Of a DNA stretch of 64,000 nucleotides, positions 7,908 to 15,480 are shown one piece after another. The stretch comes from Prescottella equi (GTDB lineage: Bacteria; Actinomycetota; Actinomycetes; Mycobacteriales; Mycobacteriaceae): contig NZ_LWTX01000009.1 in the NCBI RefSeq assembly GCF_002094305.1, positions 62,001 through 126,000 of the forward strand, given 5' to 3'. The first letter of the stretch is position 1; each line of letters opens with the position of its first letter. The notes beneath the pieces are model-generated. The model made no database searches. It worked only from the letters and a program-made list of their open reading frames with translations, and had not been told where the DNA came from. A program made the position numbers and the translations under genes.

Positions 7908-8737
7908 GCGCTGAGGCAGAGGCACGATACGCAGCCGCTGAGTTCCGTCAGACACACCACCTCGGTACGCAGCCGCTGGGCGATCTCGTGGCCCTCATCG
8001 AGCAAACGACCGGAAACGATGTCGCGATTCTCGATGTCGGGGCAGACGAACACGGCTTCACCATGCGGGACCAGGCGCGAGGTGCGGTGTTCATTGCGGT
8101 TGCCCGCACAAAGAACCCCATGCGGCAGCGGAGCTCCCTGGCCCACGAATTGGCGCATGTGGTGTTCGAGGATTGGGCCGATGACCCACATACGAGTGCC
8201 GACGAGCGCCCTCATCACGAAGTCCGTGCGGACGCGTTCGCACGGCACCTTCTCGTCCCCGTGGAGGGGGTGAAGGAGGTTATCGGCGAGCATCCGGCCT
8301 CGCTGGAGGAGTTGTCGCGGATCGTCCAGCTGTTCGAGGTGTCCCCGCCGATCGCAGCGATTGCGATGGAGCAGGCCGGGTGCATCGACGCTGGGGTGAA
8401 ATCCGACTGGATGTCGATGAATACGGCTCACTTGGCCGCCCGTTACGGATGGGGCGATCAGTACGAGGCTTTGAGGGCTCAATCCGATAGACGTCGTGCC
8501 CCGCAGAAGCTGCTGAAGAAGGCGATCGACGGGTACATGGAGCACCTCGTCTCGGCAGAAACCCTCGCCACGCTTCGCGGCGTCGATGTCGATGAAGTTG
8601 TTCGCGGCCTCAGCGAAGAGGGAATCACTCCACGCGCCTGCGAGGTGGAATGGGCCGCGGCAGATGATCTTCCCGCCGTAGAGGTCGATTTCAGTGATTG
8701 GGAAGACGACGCCGAGGACGAGGACTTGGGCGAGTGA
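7904..8737 (+). CDS. ImmA/IrrE-family zinc metallopeptidase
   Basis: A 277-residue protein with the ImmA/IrrE (M78-like) core: HELAH at residues 81-85 with two zinc-binding histidines and catalytic Glu82, and a downstream EVRADAFARHLLVP helix that supplies the third ligand. ImmA-type proteases cleave the neighbouring XRE repressor and so induce their operon. Here the gene overlaps both its neighbours by four bases. The last 110 residues extend beyond the usual protease domain and end in an acidic tail (EDDAEDEDLGE), possibly a contact surface for the PIN protein or repressor. Confidence 0.88.
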   Translation: MSAEAEARYAAAEFRQTHHLGTQPLGDLVALIEQTTGNDVAILDVGADEHGFTMRDQARGAVFIAVARTKNPMRQRSSLAHELAHVVFEDWADDPHTSADERPHHEVRADAFARHLLVPVEGVKEVIGEHPASLEELSRIVQLFEVSPPIAAIAMEQAGCIDAGVKSDWMSMNTAHLAARYGWGDQYEALRAQSDRRRAPQKLLKKAIDGYMEHLVSAETLATLRGVDVDEVVRGLSEEGITPRACEVEWAAADDLPAVEVDFSDWEDDAEDEDLGE

Positions 8738-9348
8738 CGCCGCGGCCGATCATCGACGCTGGCCCGGCACTGAACTTCTTCTCCATCAACAAGGAGCGAC
8801 TGCTTCTTTCGGTGACGGGGCCGATCAGCACCCCCGAGACAGTCCATGCGGAGATCCTCGGGAAGTCGAAAAGCGATCAGCGGTTCGAGGCTGCTGAGAA
8901 GGTCTTGAAGAAGGTCCCGGCGAGACTCCTTGAGGTTCTTCCCGATGATCCGACCCCGGAACTCATCTCCGCTCTGGAGCGCATCAGCCAGCAGCCGTGG
9001 GGCCAGCGCCTCGCCACCGCCAAGGATCTCGGCGAAACGATGGTGATCGCTCACGCGGTCGTCAAAGCCGAAGAAGGGCATCCGGTCATCGTGATCATCG
9101 ATGACGGCGGTGGTGCCCAGTTGGCGATGAACGAGATCAGACGACTCGATCGCCTGCGGAGCCCAGACAAGCCGCTCGGGTCGATCAGGTTGGTGAACAC
9201 CCCGACGATCCTGGAGAGGGCTGCGGGGGGCATCCACCTCTCCGACAAGATTGCGATGCGGGAGACATACGAAAGGCTCAGAGCTCACGACGACGGGCTG
9301 ATTCCGATCGAACAGACACGGCTGCTGTCGAATGACCTTTGGAATTGA
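8734..9348 (+). CDS. PIN-fold ribonuclease-like protein
   Basis: A 204-residue protein with the acidic pattern of PIN nucleases: Asp8 (IIDAGPALNFF), Glu40 (TVHAEI), Glu101 (KDLGETMVIAHA) and Asp123/Asp124 (VIIDDGGGAQLA). PIN proteins are metal-dependent RNases and are common toxins. Instead of a small dedicated antitoxin, its partners are the XRE repressor and the ImmA protease encoded just upstream, with a GTGA overlap. The protein is longer than VapC toxins (about 130 residues), with a helical insert at 45-95. Toxicity and target are inferred, not shown. Confidence 0.78.
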   Translation: MTPRPIIDAGPALNFFSINKERLLLSVTGPISTPETVHAEILGKSKSDQRFEAAEKVLKKVPARLLEVLPDDPTPELISALERISQQPWGQRLATAKDLGETMVIAHAVVKAEEGHPVIVIIDDGGGAQLAMNEIRRLDRLRSPDKPLGSIRLVNTPTILERAAGGIHLSDKIAMRETYERLRAHDDGLIPIEQTRLLSNDLWN

Positions 9349-9437
9349 TACCTGGACCCTGGTCCCCGGACGTTCGCCCTCTAGTCGTGGACGGACCGAC
9401 CCGGTCTGCCAGCCAGATCGGGCCCCCTCGCGATGCC

Positions 9438-9590
9438 TCAGAGGTCCTCGTCCAGGCCGTCCTTCAGCGACCCGGAGAACCACTTGGCCTCCTCCTGAAG
9501 GTCACGCTGAGCTTCCGGGGTACCCATCGTTCGCTCAACCGCGGCCCAAAAATGTTGGATCTCTTCGTCCTTCTCATCGCTCGATCCCAT
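9438..9590 (-). CDS. Small acidic protein, unrecognised
   Basis: A 50-residue frame (MGSSDEKDEEIQHFWAAVER...) that is strongly helical and acidic. It converges on the PIN gene and is divergent from the Lsr2 paralogue 62 bases away. An in-frame TTG/ATG extension upstream is Arg-rich and less likely. Whether it is expressed is unknown. Confidence 0.5.
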   Translation of the reverse strand: MGSSDEKDEEIQHFWAAVERTMGTPEAQRDLQEEAKWFSGSLKDGLDEDL

Positions 9591-9652
9591 GACTCGAGTA
9601 TCGCCCCTGACCTTCCGTAAAGTCACTGTCGTCGGCTGATCAACCAGGAGGA

Positions 9653-9991
9653 ATGCACGTTGCGCAGAAGGTCGTAGTCCAACTCATCGATGACCTCGAC
9701 GGGGATCCGATCGACATCGGCGGCGAGACGGTCAACTTCGCGGTGAACGGCGTCGAGTACAGCATCGACCTCAACGACAAGAACGCCACCGAGTTCCACC
9801 GGAAGATGGACTACTACATCAAGTACGCCACTCGAGTCGGCGGACGGAAAACGGCCCGGCCGGCTAGGCGGACTTCGAATGGTGCCAGCACTCAGCAGAT
9901 CCGAGAGTGGGCCAACGCGAACGGGTACACGGTCTCCGCTCGTGGACAGATCGCTGCGGACATCATGGAGGCCTACGCGGCTGCGAACTGA
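9653..9991 (+). CDS. Lsr2-family nucleoid protein, island paralogue
   Basis: A 112-residue homologue of the H-NS-like silencer Lsr2. The N-terminal oligomerisation domain is nearly identical to the chromosomal copy at 29941 (VELIDDLDG, FAVNGVEY.IDLNDKNATEFHRKMDYYI). The C-terminal DNA-binding domain is intact in outline (STQQIREWANANGYTVSARG), but the AT-hook-like RGR motif of Lsr2 reads RGQ. The ATG lies only one base after AGGAGG; the homologous start position holds GTT, seven bases from that site. Mobile Lsr2 paralogues are known to help hide foreign DNA or interfere with the host silencer. Confidence 0.9.
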   Translation: MHVAQKVVVQLIDDLDGDPIDIGGETVNFAVNGVEYSIDLNDKNATEFHRKMDYYIKYATRVGGRKTARPARRTSNGASTQQIREWANANGYTVSARGQIAADIMEAYAAAN

Positions 9992-10212
9992 CAACGGCAG
10001 CGCTGTCGGCCATCCGTGCAGGTGGCGTGATTTCTGCCGGCAGATAGGCTCCCCGACGAAGTTCGTACAGCTCGGGGCCCGCAACCCCTACCTCGACTAA
10101 TCGGGCTAGCTGAGCAAGTCGGGATAGCTCAGTTAGGCAGGCTGTTTCTCCCCGTAACGCAATCCTTGCTGCTGGCGACAAGCATGTTCAGGCGCGGGCA
10201 AAAGGGGGAGAC

Positions 10213-11034
10213 ATGTCGACATACAGGACAGCTGAGGGGTCCATCCAGATTGAGGATGACGCGGTGATTCTCACATTCGAGGGCGCTAAGAAGCTGAACA
10301 ATCCACGCAGGCTTCCTTTCTCGGCGATGATCGCGGCCACGTTGGTGGAGCCTGTGGACGGCAAGCCTGGATACGTGCGGTTCATGATGCAGGAATCGGA
10401 ATGGGGGCCGTCGGCTAGCTGGGATCCCAAGTACGATCCGAACGTCGTGCTCCTCGAACCAGGTGAGACGTTCGCTAGCGCACAGGAATACATCAGCGTG
10501 CTTCGGGAGCGAAAGGCCGGTGGCCGGGCAAGATTCCATCCTGATGTGCGTATCAAGCACGTGCCGAGTCCGCCGATTGCGCCGGCATCCCCTCCGACAC
10601 ACAAGCCGGTCGAGGCGGTATCTCGCCAGCCAACGCGAGCGTGGGATGAGCTACCGCTCGTGAAGGTCCCCCTACTCGTCTTCTCAGTGTTCATGCTGGG
10701 TTTCTCCGGCTTCCAGCTCTTCGGTTTGATCAGGGATATAGGCGGTGATGAAACACCAAGCAACAAATACGCATTCGATGCGGTCTACGTCCCAACCGAG
10801 ATGGGTAACGCGACGCCCGAGGCGCGGTTCATTGACGACGCGGTCAGTATGGGCTTCGAACATAGCGCCGGAGCTTCCGGTTTCCCCAAGCTGGGACGAT
10901 CGATCTGCAGCGACATACGGACTGGTCATCTGAGTGACAAGGAAGCATCCGAGATCGTCGCCGACGAGATCGGTACCAGCCTGGCAAAGGCGCACTGGCT
11001 GGTCCTCAGCGCCAGGTACAACTTCTGTCGCTAG
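10213..11034 (+). CDS. DUF4429-like / membrane / DUF732-like protein
   Basis: A 273-residue protein in three parts. Residues 1-95 are beta-rich with an N-terminal SIQIEDDAVILTFEGAKK...IPFSAMIAATLVEP-like pattern resembling DUF4429 domains. A proline-rich linker (about 112-140) leads to one hydrophobic segment near 152-172. The C-terminus (about 190-273) resembles the DUF732 helical domain of mycobacterial secreted proteins, with conserved Cys residues (RSICSDI and NFC). The domain assignments are by eye. GGGGGAGAC precedes the ATG. The TAG stop falls inside what looks like a continuing frame (YNNKYAQDA follows), so the end may be slightly shortened. Confidence 0.6.
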   Translation: MSTYRTAEGSIQIEDDAVILTFEGAKKLNNPRRLPFSAMIAATLVEPVDGKPGYVRFMMQESEWGPSASWDPKYDPNVVLLEPGETFASAQEYISVLRERKAGGRARFHPDVRIKHVPSPPIAPASPPTHKPVEAVSRQPTRAWDELPLVKVPLLVFSVFMLGFSGFQLFGLIRDIGGDETPSNKYAFDAVYVPTEMGNATPEARFIDDAVSMGFEHSAGASGFPKLGRSICSDIRTGHLSDKEASEIVADEIGTSLAKAHWLVLSARYNFCR

Positions 11035-11069
11035 GGCTACAACAACAAGTACGCCCAGGACGCCGCACG

Positions 11070-12242
11070 TCAGACCAGCTTCAGTTCTGGTCGGGTATCG
11101 CCCTGGCCAAGGAGAAGTCGCAGCCTGGGCAGCGTGATCCGGAGCTCAGCGGCGAGCTCCTTGAAGGAAAGCCCGTTCTGCTCCGCCATCTCGAAGGCTG
11201 ATCGGAGCAGGGCCGGTATCTCACCCGGGTACCCCTGGACTGATTCGCGGATGAACAGGCCGGACGACCGGAGGTTGGCGAGGCGCTGGTGGGCCCGTCG
11301 GTATGTGGCGTCCGATACCGCGCCGACTTCCTTGCATCGACGTAGGAGAGAGTCCACGGAGACGCCCCATTGAGTGCTCAGTTCGCCCAGCTTCTTGAAG
11401 TCCAGGCGTGGCGGCAGCAGCGGCGTGATCTCAGCTTGGGGAGTGAGGAACTCGGCGGCGAACTGGTCGGCCTCTCGTTCCTGCTGGGTATCTCCCGGTA
11501 CGCAGTCGCTGTGCAGCAGGAGGTGTCCTAGCTCGTGCGCGGCAGTAAACCGATGCCGGTATACGTCAGCTTCTGCGCGGTCGGGCGTGAGTACGACGAT
11601 GGGTCGCGGCAACTTGGATGTGGAGAAGGCGTCGACCGTCGCCGTCGCCGATCCCGCGAACTGCACCAGGGTGACGATGATTCCGTGCTGCTCCATCGTG
11701 CGGACCACTCGAGGGATCCGGCCCGTGCCCAGTCCCCAGTGACGTCGCAGAGCCTGAGCTGCCCCAACCGGATCGGTGGGGAAGTCGGTCTGCTGAACCT
11801 CTCCGGCTGAGAAGCCAGGGAGGTCGACTGCCGGGAATCTGACCCGCTTCTCCAGCGCGTATGTCAGCTCCCAGACCTGCTCAGTGAAGGAAATCGCCCT
11901 GTCCCTCTGACTCACTGGGGTACGTCGCAGACTGCGGAAGTGCGCGTCGGCGGCATCGAGACGTGCGTATGGCCGGCCAGCCGCGAGGAAGGCGACCGGG
12001 ACGTCGAGGACACGAGCGAGAGCGTCGATGTTGTCCGGCCGCGGGTTCGCCGTGCCTGCCTCCCACTGGCCGACCGCGACGGCAGACACGCCGATCTCGT
12101 CCGCGACTGCCTTCTTCGTCATCCCAGCGAGACGGCGTGCCTGCGACAGCCGCGCCGAATCAAATGCGCCCCCGCTTAGTTCATCTCCTGCCAGATCGGT
12201 ATCCGGCAAGAGATGAAGCTGCCCCGACTCGCGCTTGCTCAA
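11070..12242 (-). CDS. XRE helix-turn-helix fused to ImmA/IrrE metallopeptidase
   Basis: A 390-residue two-domain protein. Residues about 30-90 form an XRE HTH (ARRLAGMTKKAVADEIGVSAVAVGQWE); residues about 170-300 hold the ImmA/IrrE peptidase with HELGH at 236-240 and EREADQFAAEFLTP as the third-ligand helix. The C-terminal 90 residues include another possible HTH (LSFKELAAELRITLPRLRLLL). Such fusions are regulators that can cleave themselves or a partner. Its start overlaps the stop of the upstream gene (ATGA), so it is translated with that 271-residue partner. Confidence 0.88.
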   Translation of the reverse strand: MSKRESGQLHLLPDTDLAGDELSGGAFDSARLSQARRLAGMTKKAVADEIGVSAVAVGQWEAGTANPRPDNIDALARVLDVPVAFLAAGRPYARLDAADAHFRSLRRTPVSQRDRAISFTEQVWELTYALEKRVRFPAVDLPGFSAGEVQQTDFPTDPVGAAQALRRHWGLGTGRIPRVVRTMEQHGIIVTLVQFAGSATATVDAFSTSKLPRPIVVLTPDRAEADVYRHRFTAAHELGHLLLHSDCVPGDTQQEREADQFAAEFLTPQAEITPLLPPRLDFKKLGELSTQWGVSVDSLLRRCKEVGAVSDATYRRAHQRLANLRSSGLFIRESVQGYPGEIPALLRSAFEMAEQNGLSFKELAAELRITLPRLRLLLGQGDTRPELKLV

Positions 12243-13054
12243 CTGTCCTCGCTACCCGTGATCTGCTGGTTGAAATCCTGCTGGTCCTCTGAGGAGACGT
12301 GCTCCTGCGGTTCACGCATCGACAGGCCGAATCCGGCGTCCTGCTCGGCGTCCGAGTCGAAGCGGTCGACGGGCTTGTCCTCGCGGCCGACCACCTTCAG
12401 CGTCGGGGTGACCGGGACGGCGTTCTTCAGTGAGTGTGGACCCCTGGCCCACACCAGCTCGCCGGTCTCGGCGTTTGACAGTTCCGCGTCGCCCCATCCG
12501 AAATCGAATAGGCCATCCGGGGAGGCTGACACCCAGAGTGTCACCGTTCGGCCGCTGGCTTCAGACATCTGCTGGCTGAAGTGCTCGGAGTCAGCGAAGT
12601 GCTGCGCCAGTTCCTCTTCGGTCATCGCCGCGTGCTCGAGGGTCATCTGAGGCTCAACCGCGGTTGGGGTGAGGGTCATCAGGTGTTCCTGCAAGCGTGA
12701 GGGCTTCCGCAGTCGAGCGTCAGCCACGGGGACCTTGCCGTCACCCGGCACACGCCACCAGTACAGCGCGACGCCGGTCTGGTCGATGATGGGAAGTTCG
12801 TACTCGGCGTGATGGCCATCCGGCTTAGCCGTGGAGATGCCCGGCGTACCGCGAAGCCGCCTGAGGAGTCCCGAGTTCAGGTGGCCTCGCGCAGACGTCC
12901 CGTAGGGCCTTCGATCGGGGAGTCCATGTTCAGCGTGTACGCGCAGAGCTGCCTCCTGCGCTTCGTGCACCGTCTCAATCACCGCGTTCTGCACGACGCC
13001 GGCAAGGTCGCCGAACCGCTCGACTGCGTAATCGGAAAGCTCGGAACTGTCCAA
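12239..13054 (-). CDS. Unrecognised partner of the XRE-ImmA protein
   Basis: I do not recognise this 271-residue protein. It has an N-terminal helical part (residues 1-45), a central section rich in beta strands and Trp (YELPIIDQTGVALYWWRVPG, VTLWVSASPDGLFDFGWGDAELS) and an acidic, Gln-rich tail. It is soluble by composition. The start is a TTG with GGGGGA six bases upstream. It is the first gene of a two-gene operon with the XRE-ImmA regulator, behind an inverted repeat at 13080-13098. By analogy with other XRE/ImmA loci it could be the controlled effector. Confidence 0.65.
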   Translation of the reverse strand: MDSSELSDYAVERFGDLAGVVQNAVIETVHEAQEAALRVHAEHGLPDRRPYGTSARGHLNSGLLRRLRGTPGISTAKPDGHHAEYELPIIDQTGVALYWWRVPGDGKVPVADARLRKPSRLQEHLMTLTPTAVEPQMTLEHAAMTEEELAQHFADSEHFSQQMSEASGRTVTLWVSASPDGLFDFGWGDAELSNAETGELVWARGPHSLKNAVPVTPTLKVVGREDKPVDRFDSDAEQDAGFGLSMREPQEHVSSEDQQDFNQQITGSEDS

Positions 13055-13079
13055 GATGCATCCCCCGTAGACTCAGTTG

Positions 13080-13098
13080 ATCGACTCCATTAGTCGAT
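13080..13098. promoter_or_regulatory. Inverted-repeat operator before the XRE-ImmA operon
   Basis: ATCGACT (13080-13086) and AGTCGAT (13092-13098) are perfect arms with a 5-base spacer, 25 bases upstream of the TTG start at 13054. Position and size fit an XRE binding site. Confidence 0.55.
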
Positions 13099-13210
13099 TC
13101 CGCTTTACTTTAGCACACGATTCGGTCACCCTGGCGAAACTTCGGGGAGCGGCTCGGCGTGCAGCTCGGTGACCTCAGCTTTTGTCCGCGTCCCAACCTA
13201 GGATCCCGGT

Positions 13211-13747
13211 ATGACAGCCCCGCGTCCGTGCGTTCGTTGCCGTGAGACCTCCGACTGGGGCCTCGAGCTGTGCCGAATCTGCTACAAGGCCACGAGGGCT
13301 GAGCGGAAGGCCAGCCTCCCAGCTCGTCTGGCCGCGACCGAGAAGTCGCTCAAGGCCCTCGGTGTTCGTCGGCCGCAGCCCCAGGCTCAGGAGGAGGAGC
13401 GGAAGGAGAAGAAACGGAAGCTCACCCCTCGCGTGCGGAGCGCGAAGTCCGTCGCATGGAGGTCCGGGCAGTTGACTCGTGCCGTTCTTGCAGGGCTGGG
13501 CGAACCGGGTTCCCGTGCGTCGATCCGGGAGATGCGAGAGCGGGTTCCTCGAATCGTGGACCAGTATGAGTCAGGCCTGTCTTCGTCGAACATCGCGACG
13601 TTGCGCAAGGAGTTGGCCGGCCAAGGTTTCGTAGGGAGCGATGCCCTCATGAAGTTCGGTCAGAATGTCGTCAGCGACGTCTCCCGGGCGAGGCAGGCGT
13701 CCTTCCGTGGCGTCACTGGTGGAGGGCTCCCCGGCACTCGTCGCTAA
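13211..13747 (+). CDS. Putative zinc-binding protein, unrecognised
   Basis: A 178-residue protein starting MTAPRPCVRCRETSDWGLELCRICY, that is, two CxxC knuckles at residues 7-10 and 21-24 that could hold one zinc ion. The remainder is basic and helical, with a Gln/Glu/Lys-rich stretch at about 58-75 (possible coiled coil or linker) and an R-rich C-terminal half. A nucleic-acid-binding role is plausible from composition only. It is divergent from the XRE-ImmA operon and is followed by a terminator hairpin. Confidence 0.6.
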   Translation: MTAPRPCVRCRETSDWGLELCRICYKATRAERKASLPARLAATEKSLKALGVRRPQPQAQEEERKEKKRKLTPRVRSAKSVAWRSGQLTRAVLAGLGEPGSRASIREMRERVPRIVDQYESGLSSSNIATLRKELAGQGFVGSDALMKFGQNVVSDVSRARQASFRGVTGGGLPGTRR

Positions 13748-13772
13748 AGCGGTTCGCGGAGGGTTCATTCCG

Positions 13773-13795
13773 ACGCCCCTCCGTCGACGAGGGGC
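13773..13795 (+). terminator. Hairpin after the zinc-binding gene
   Basis: Perfect 8-base arms CGCCCCTC (13773-13780) and GAGGGGCG (13788-13795), 26 bases after the stop. No T tract follows. Confidence 0.5.
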
Positions 13796-14019
13796 GCCTA
13801 TCGAGGTCTGCCTGGATCGGGAACTTATCGAGTCGAGACCAGCGGACGCTCAAAATCGCGATCGGCTCTCCGCTCGTGAACAGGGGATGAAAGGTACTCG
13901 GCGAGCTTGTCGGCCACGTGCTCGAAATCTCGCTGCGCCCCGGAAAGAACCCGCTGTCCAGACGATTTCCACGTCGTTGAGCACTCGGGCCCCGGCTCAG
14001 AGCGCGGTCATCGTGCTTT
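13796..14019. other. Intergenic stretch between convergent genes
   Basis: Between 13747 and 14073 no frame looks coding; flanked by hairpins at 13773 and 14020. Nothing else is seen. Confidence 0.5.
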
Positions 14020-14060
14020 ACATGCTGGCGGTCGTGGGGCCTGGGCGACCGCCAGCATGT
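14020..14060 (-). terminator. Strong hairpin terminator of the beta-propeller gene
   Basis: Perfect 15-base arms (14020-14034 and 14046-14060) with an 11-base loop, 12 bases after the stop codon of the minus-strand gene. It lacks a T tract, as many actinobacterial terminators do. Confidence 0.7.
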
Positions 14061-14072
14061 CAGTGAGCGAAT

Positions 14073-15068
14073 CTAGCTCCCGCTACTGCCAAACCCTGGC
14101 GTCGGAGTCGGCGTGGGTTCCGGCGTCGGAGTGGAGACGGGATTCGGGGTGAGGCGCACGACTCTGCTCGCGGAGTTCGTGCTGCTGCCTTCGAGGTAAG
14201 AGACGGTAACTGCGCCATCTTGATTCGCCGCGACACCGGTCGGCCAAACGAGCCCGCTGAACGGGAGAACGGTCTGCGTTCCATCAGCGCTCAATCGAAC
14301 CACTCGCACAGCTGTCTCCGTGACGCCAGCCACGACGGGATTGCCATCCGCACCGATAGCGACACCATGCGGGAATATCCCTGCGAGGGGAATCTCGGTC
14401 TTCGACCCGTCGCGCGCCACCTTTGCGACGCTGCTGTTGCCGTCTCCGTACCGTGCTTCACCGACGAAGATGTTGCCTGCATTATCCAGCGCGATGCCCC
14501 GCGGCTGGACGAACCCGTTTACCCACTGGGAGGCGCTGCCACCCGGTATGTCGGCCCGCACCACCTGTCCGTCTTCGTTGCCGGTGCCGCAATCGAGCAC
14601 AGCGATCTCAGTTCCCTTTGCGGTCACGTCGCAGGGGTTGCGCATGCCGTAGAGGATCGAGAAGGTGTTGCCCTCCGGTGTTATCTGAAGTACCGAACCA
14701 GATGCGACGGTGCCGCCCGCAAGATAGCTACCGAACGTGAGGAAGGTGTTTCCTTCGCTGTCTATCGCAAGGCTTCCAGCCGAGCTGCGCTGTCCCGTGA
14801 TGGGTACGCTCGTTTGCTGTCCTTCCTTGCTGATCTTCACCACTCGGGTGCCGCCCCCGGACGGTGACGACACCAGGATGGCTGTGTTTCCGTAATCGTC
14901 TACGGCCACATCGTTCGCCCACTCGCCACCTCGCAGGGCCAGTACGGTGGACTGCGTGTAGGTCGTTGCCGGCGGATCCACGGCGTATGCCGGTGCCGCG
15001 GCACCGAGTACGACCGCGGTTGCTGCAGCGGTGGATAGCAGAAGCTTGGTTAGGCCGTGTGAGGCCAT
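14073..15068 (-). CDS. Secreted NHL/SGL-like beta-propeller protein
   Basis: A 331-residue exported protein. Residues 1-30 are a signal peptide (KLLLSTAAATAVVLGAAAPAYA, cleavage after AYA). The mature part has about six repeats of the type 'VDDYGNTAIL', 'IDSEGNTFLT', 'LDNAGNIFVG', 'IGADGNPVVA', typical of NHL or SMP-30/gluconolactonase-like propellers. The last 25 residues are Pro/Thr-rich (PTPEPTPTPTPG), a likely cell-wall spacer. Ligand and function are unknown. The ATG has GGGGAGGG upstream; longer forms of the open frame are unlikely because the signal peptide would be internal. Confidence 0.8.
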   Translation of the reverse strand: MASHGLTKLLLSTAAATAVVLGAAAPAYAVDPPATTYTQSTVLALRGGEWANDVAVDDYGNTAILVSSPSGGGTRVVKISKEGQQTSVPITGQRSSAGSLAIDSEGNTFLTFGSYLAGGTVASGSVLQITPEGNTFSILYGMRNPCDVTAKGTEIAVLDCGTGNEDGQVVRADIPGGSASQWVNGFVQPRGIALDNAGNIFVGEARYGDGNSSVAKVARDGSKTEIPLAGIFPHGVAIGADGNPVVAGVTETAVRVVRLSADGTQTVLPFSGLVWPTGVAANQDGAVTVSYLEGSSTNSASRVVRLTPNPVSTPTPEPTPTPTPGFGSSGS

Positions 15069-15271
15069 GAAGCCCTCCCCTTGAGTTTGTGCGCCACGAG
15101 TTGAGGGCTCTGTGCCCTGCATCTTGGTCGGTGAAGTATTCCCCCGGTTCGGCGCAGATTCTAGACGTTGAGGACTTGGTTCGATCGCGAGTTGGCCAAG
15201 CAACAGCAGTTCGGTCGGAACACCGTCGATCAGGGCCGCTCGGAGCTTGTCCCATTGCCGATTGTTGGGTT

Positions 15272-15394
15272 GTGTCTGAAACACCCAAATCTGTCGTAGC
15301 GGTAGGTCAGAATGCCGTGGTGACAGATTTCCTCAACGACCCTGCGGCGCCTACAGATCCCGATGAGCAGAAGGCTGGACACGACTTGGGTTGA
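15272..15394 (+). CDS. Small ORF, 40 aa, head of an overlapping chain
   Basis: A GTG-started frame, MSETPKSVVAVGQNAVVTDF and onwards, with normal codon bias and ending DLG. Its TGA overlaps the TTG start of the next small ORF. Function unknown. It might be the N-terminus of the following broken gene set rather than a separate protein. Confidence 0.35.
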   Translation: MSETPKSVVAVGQNAVVTDFLNDPAAPTDPDEQKAGHDLG

Positions 15395-15480
15395 AGTTGC
15401 CTTTCTGGATTGTCCTCGGGATCTGGATCGGAAATCTGCTGTACATAGGAACGCGGTGGCCAACTGCATCCTGCAGGTAG
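15391..15480 (+). CDS. Small single-membrane-segment ORF, 29 aa
   Basis: TTG-started peptide with a compact hydrophobic stretch LPFWIVLGIWIGNLLYIG. It overlaps the ORFs before and after it by 4 and 25 bases. Small overlapping membrane peptides occur in conjugation gene clusters, but nothing here proves that. Confidence 0.35.
   Translation: MKLPFWIVLGIWIGNLLYIGTRWPTASCR

Noticed and set aside
10118-10160. tRNA-like string GGGATAGCTCAGTTAGGCAGGC
   Set aside because: Resembles a tRNA D arm, but no T arm, no acceptor partner and no anticodon stem follow.
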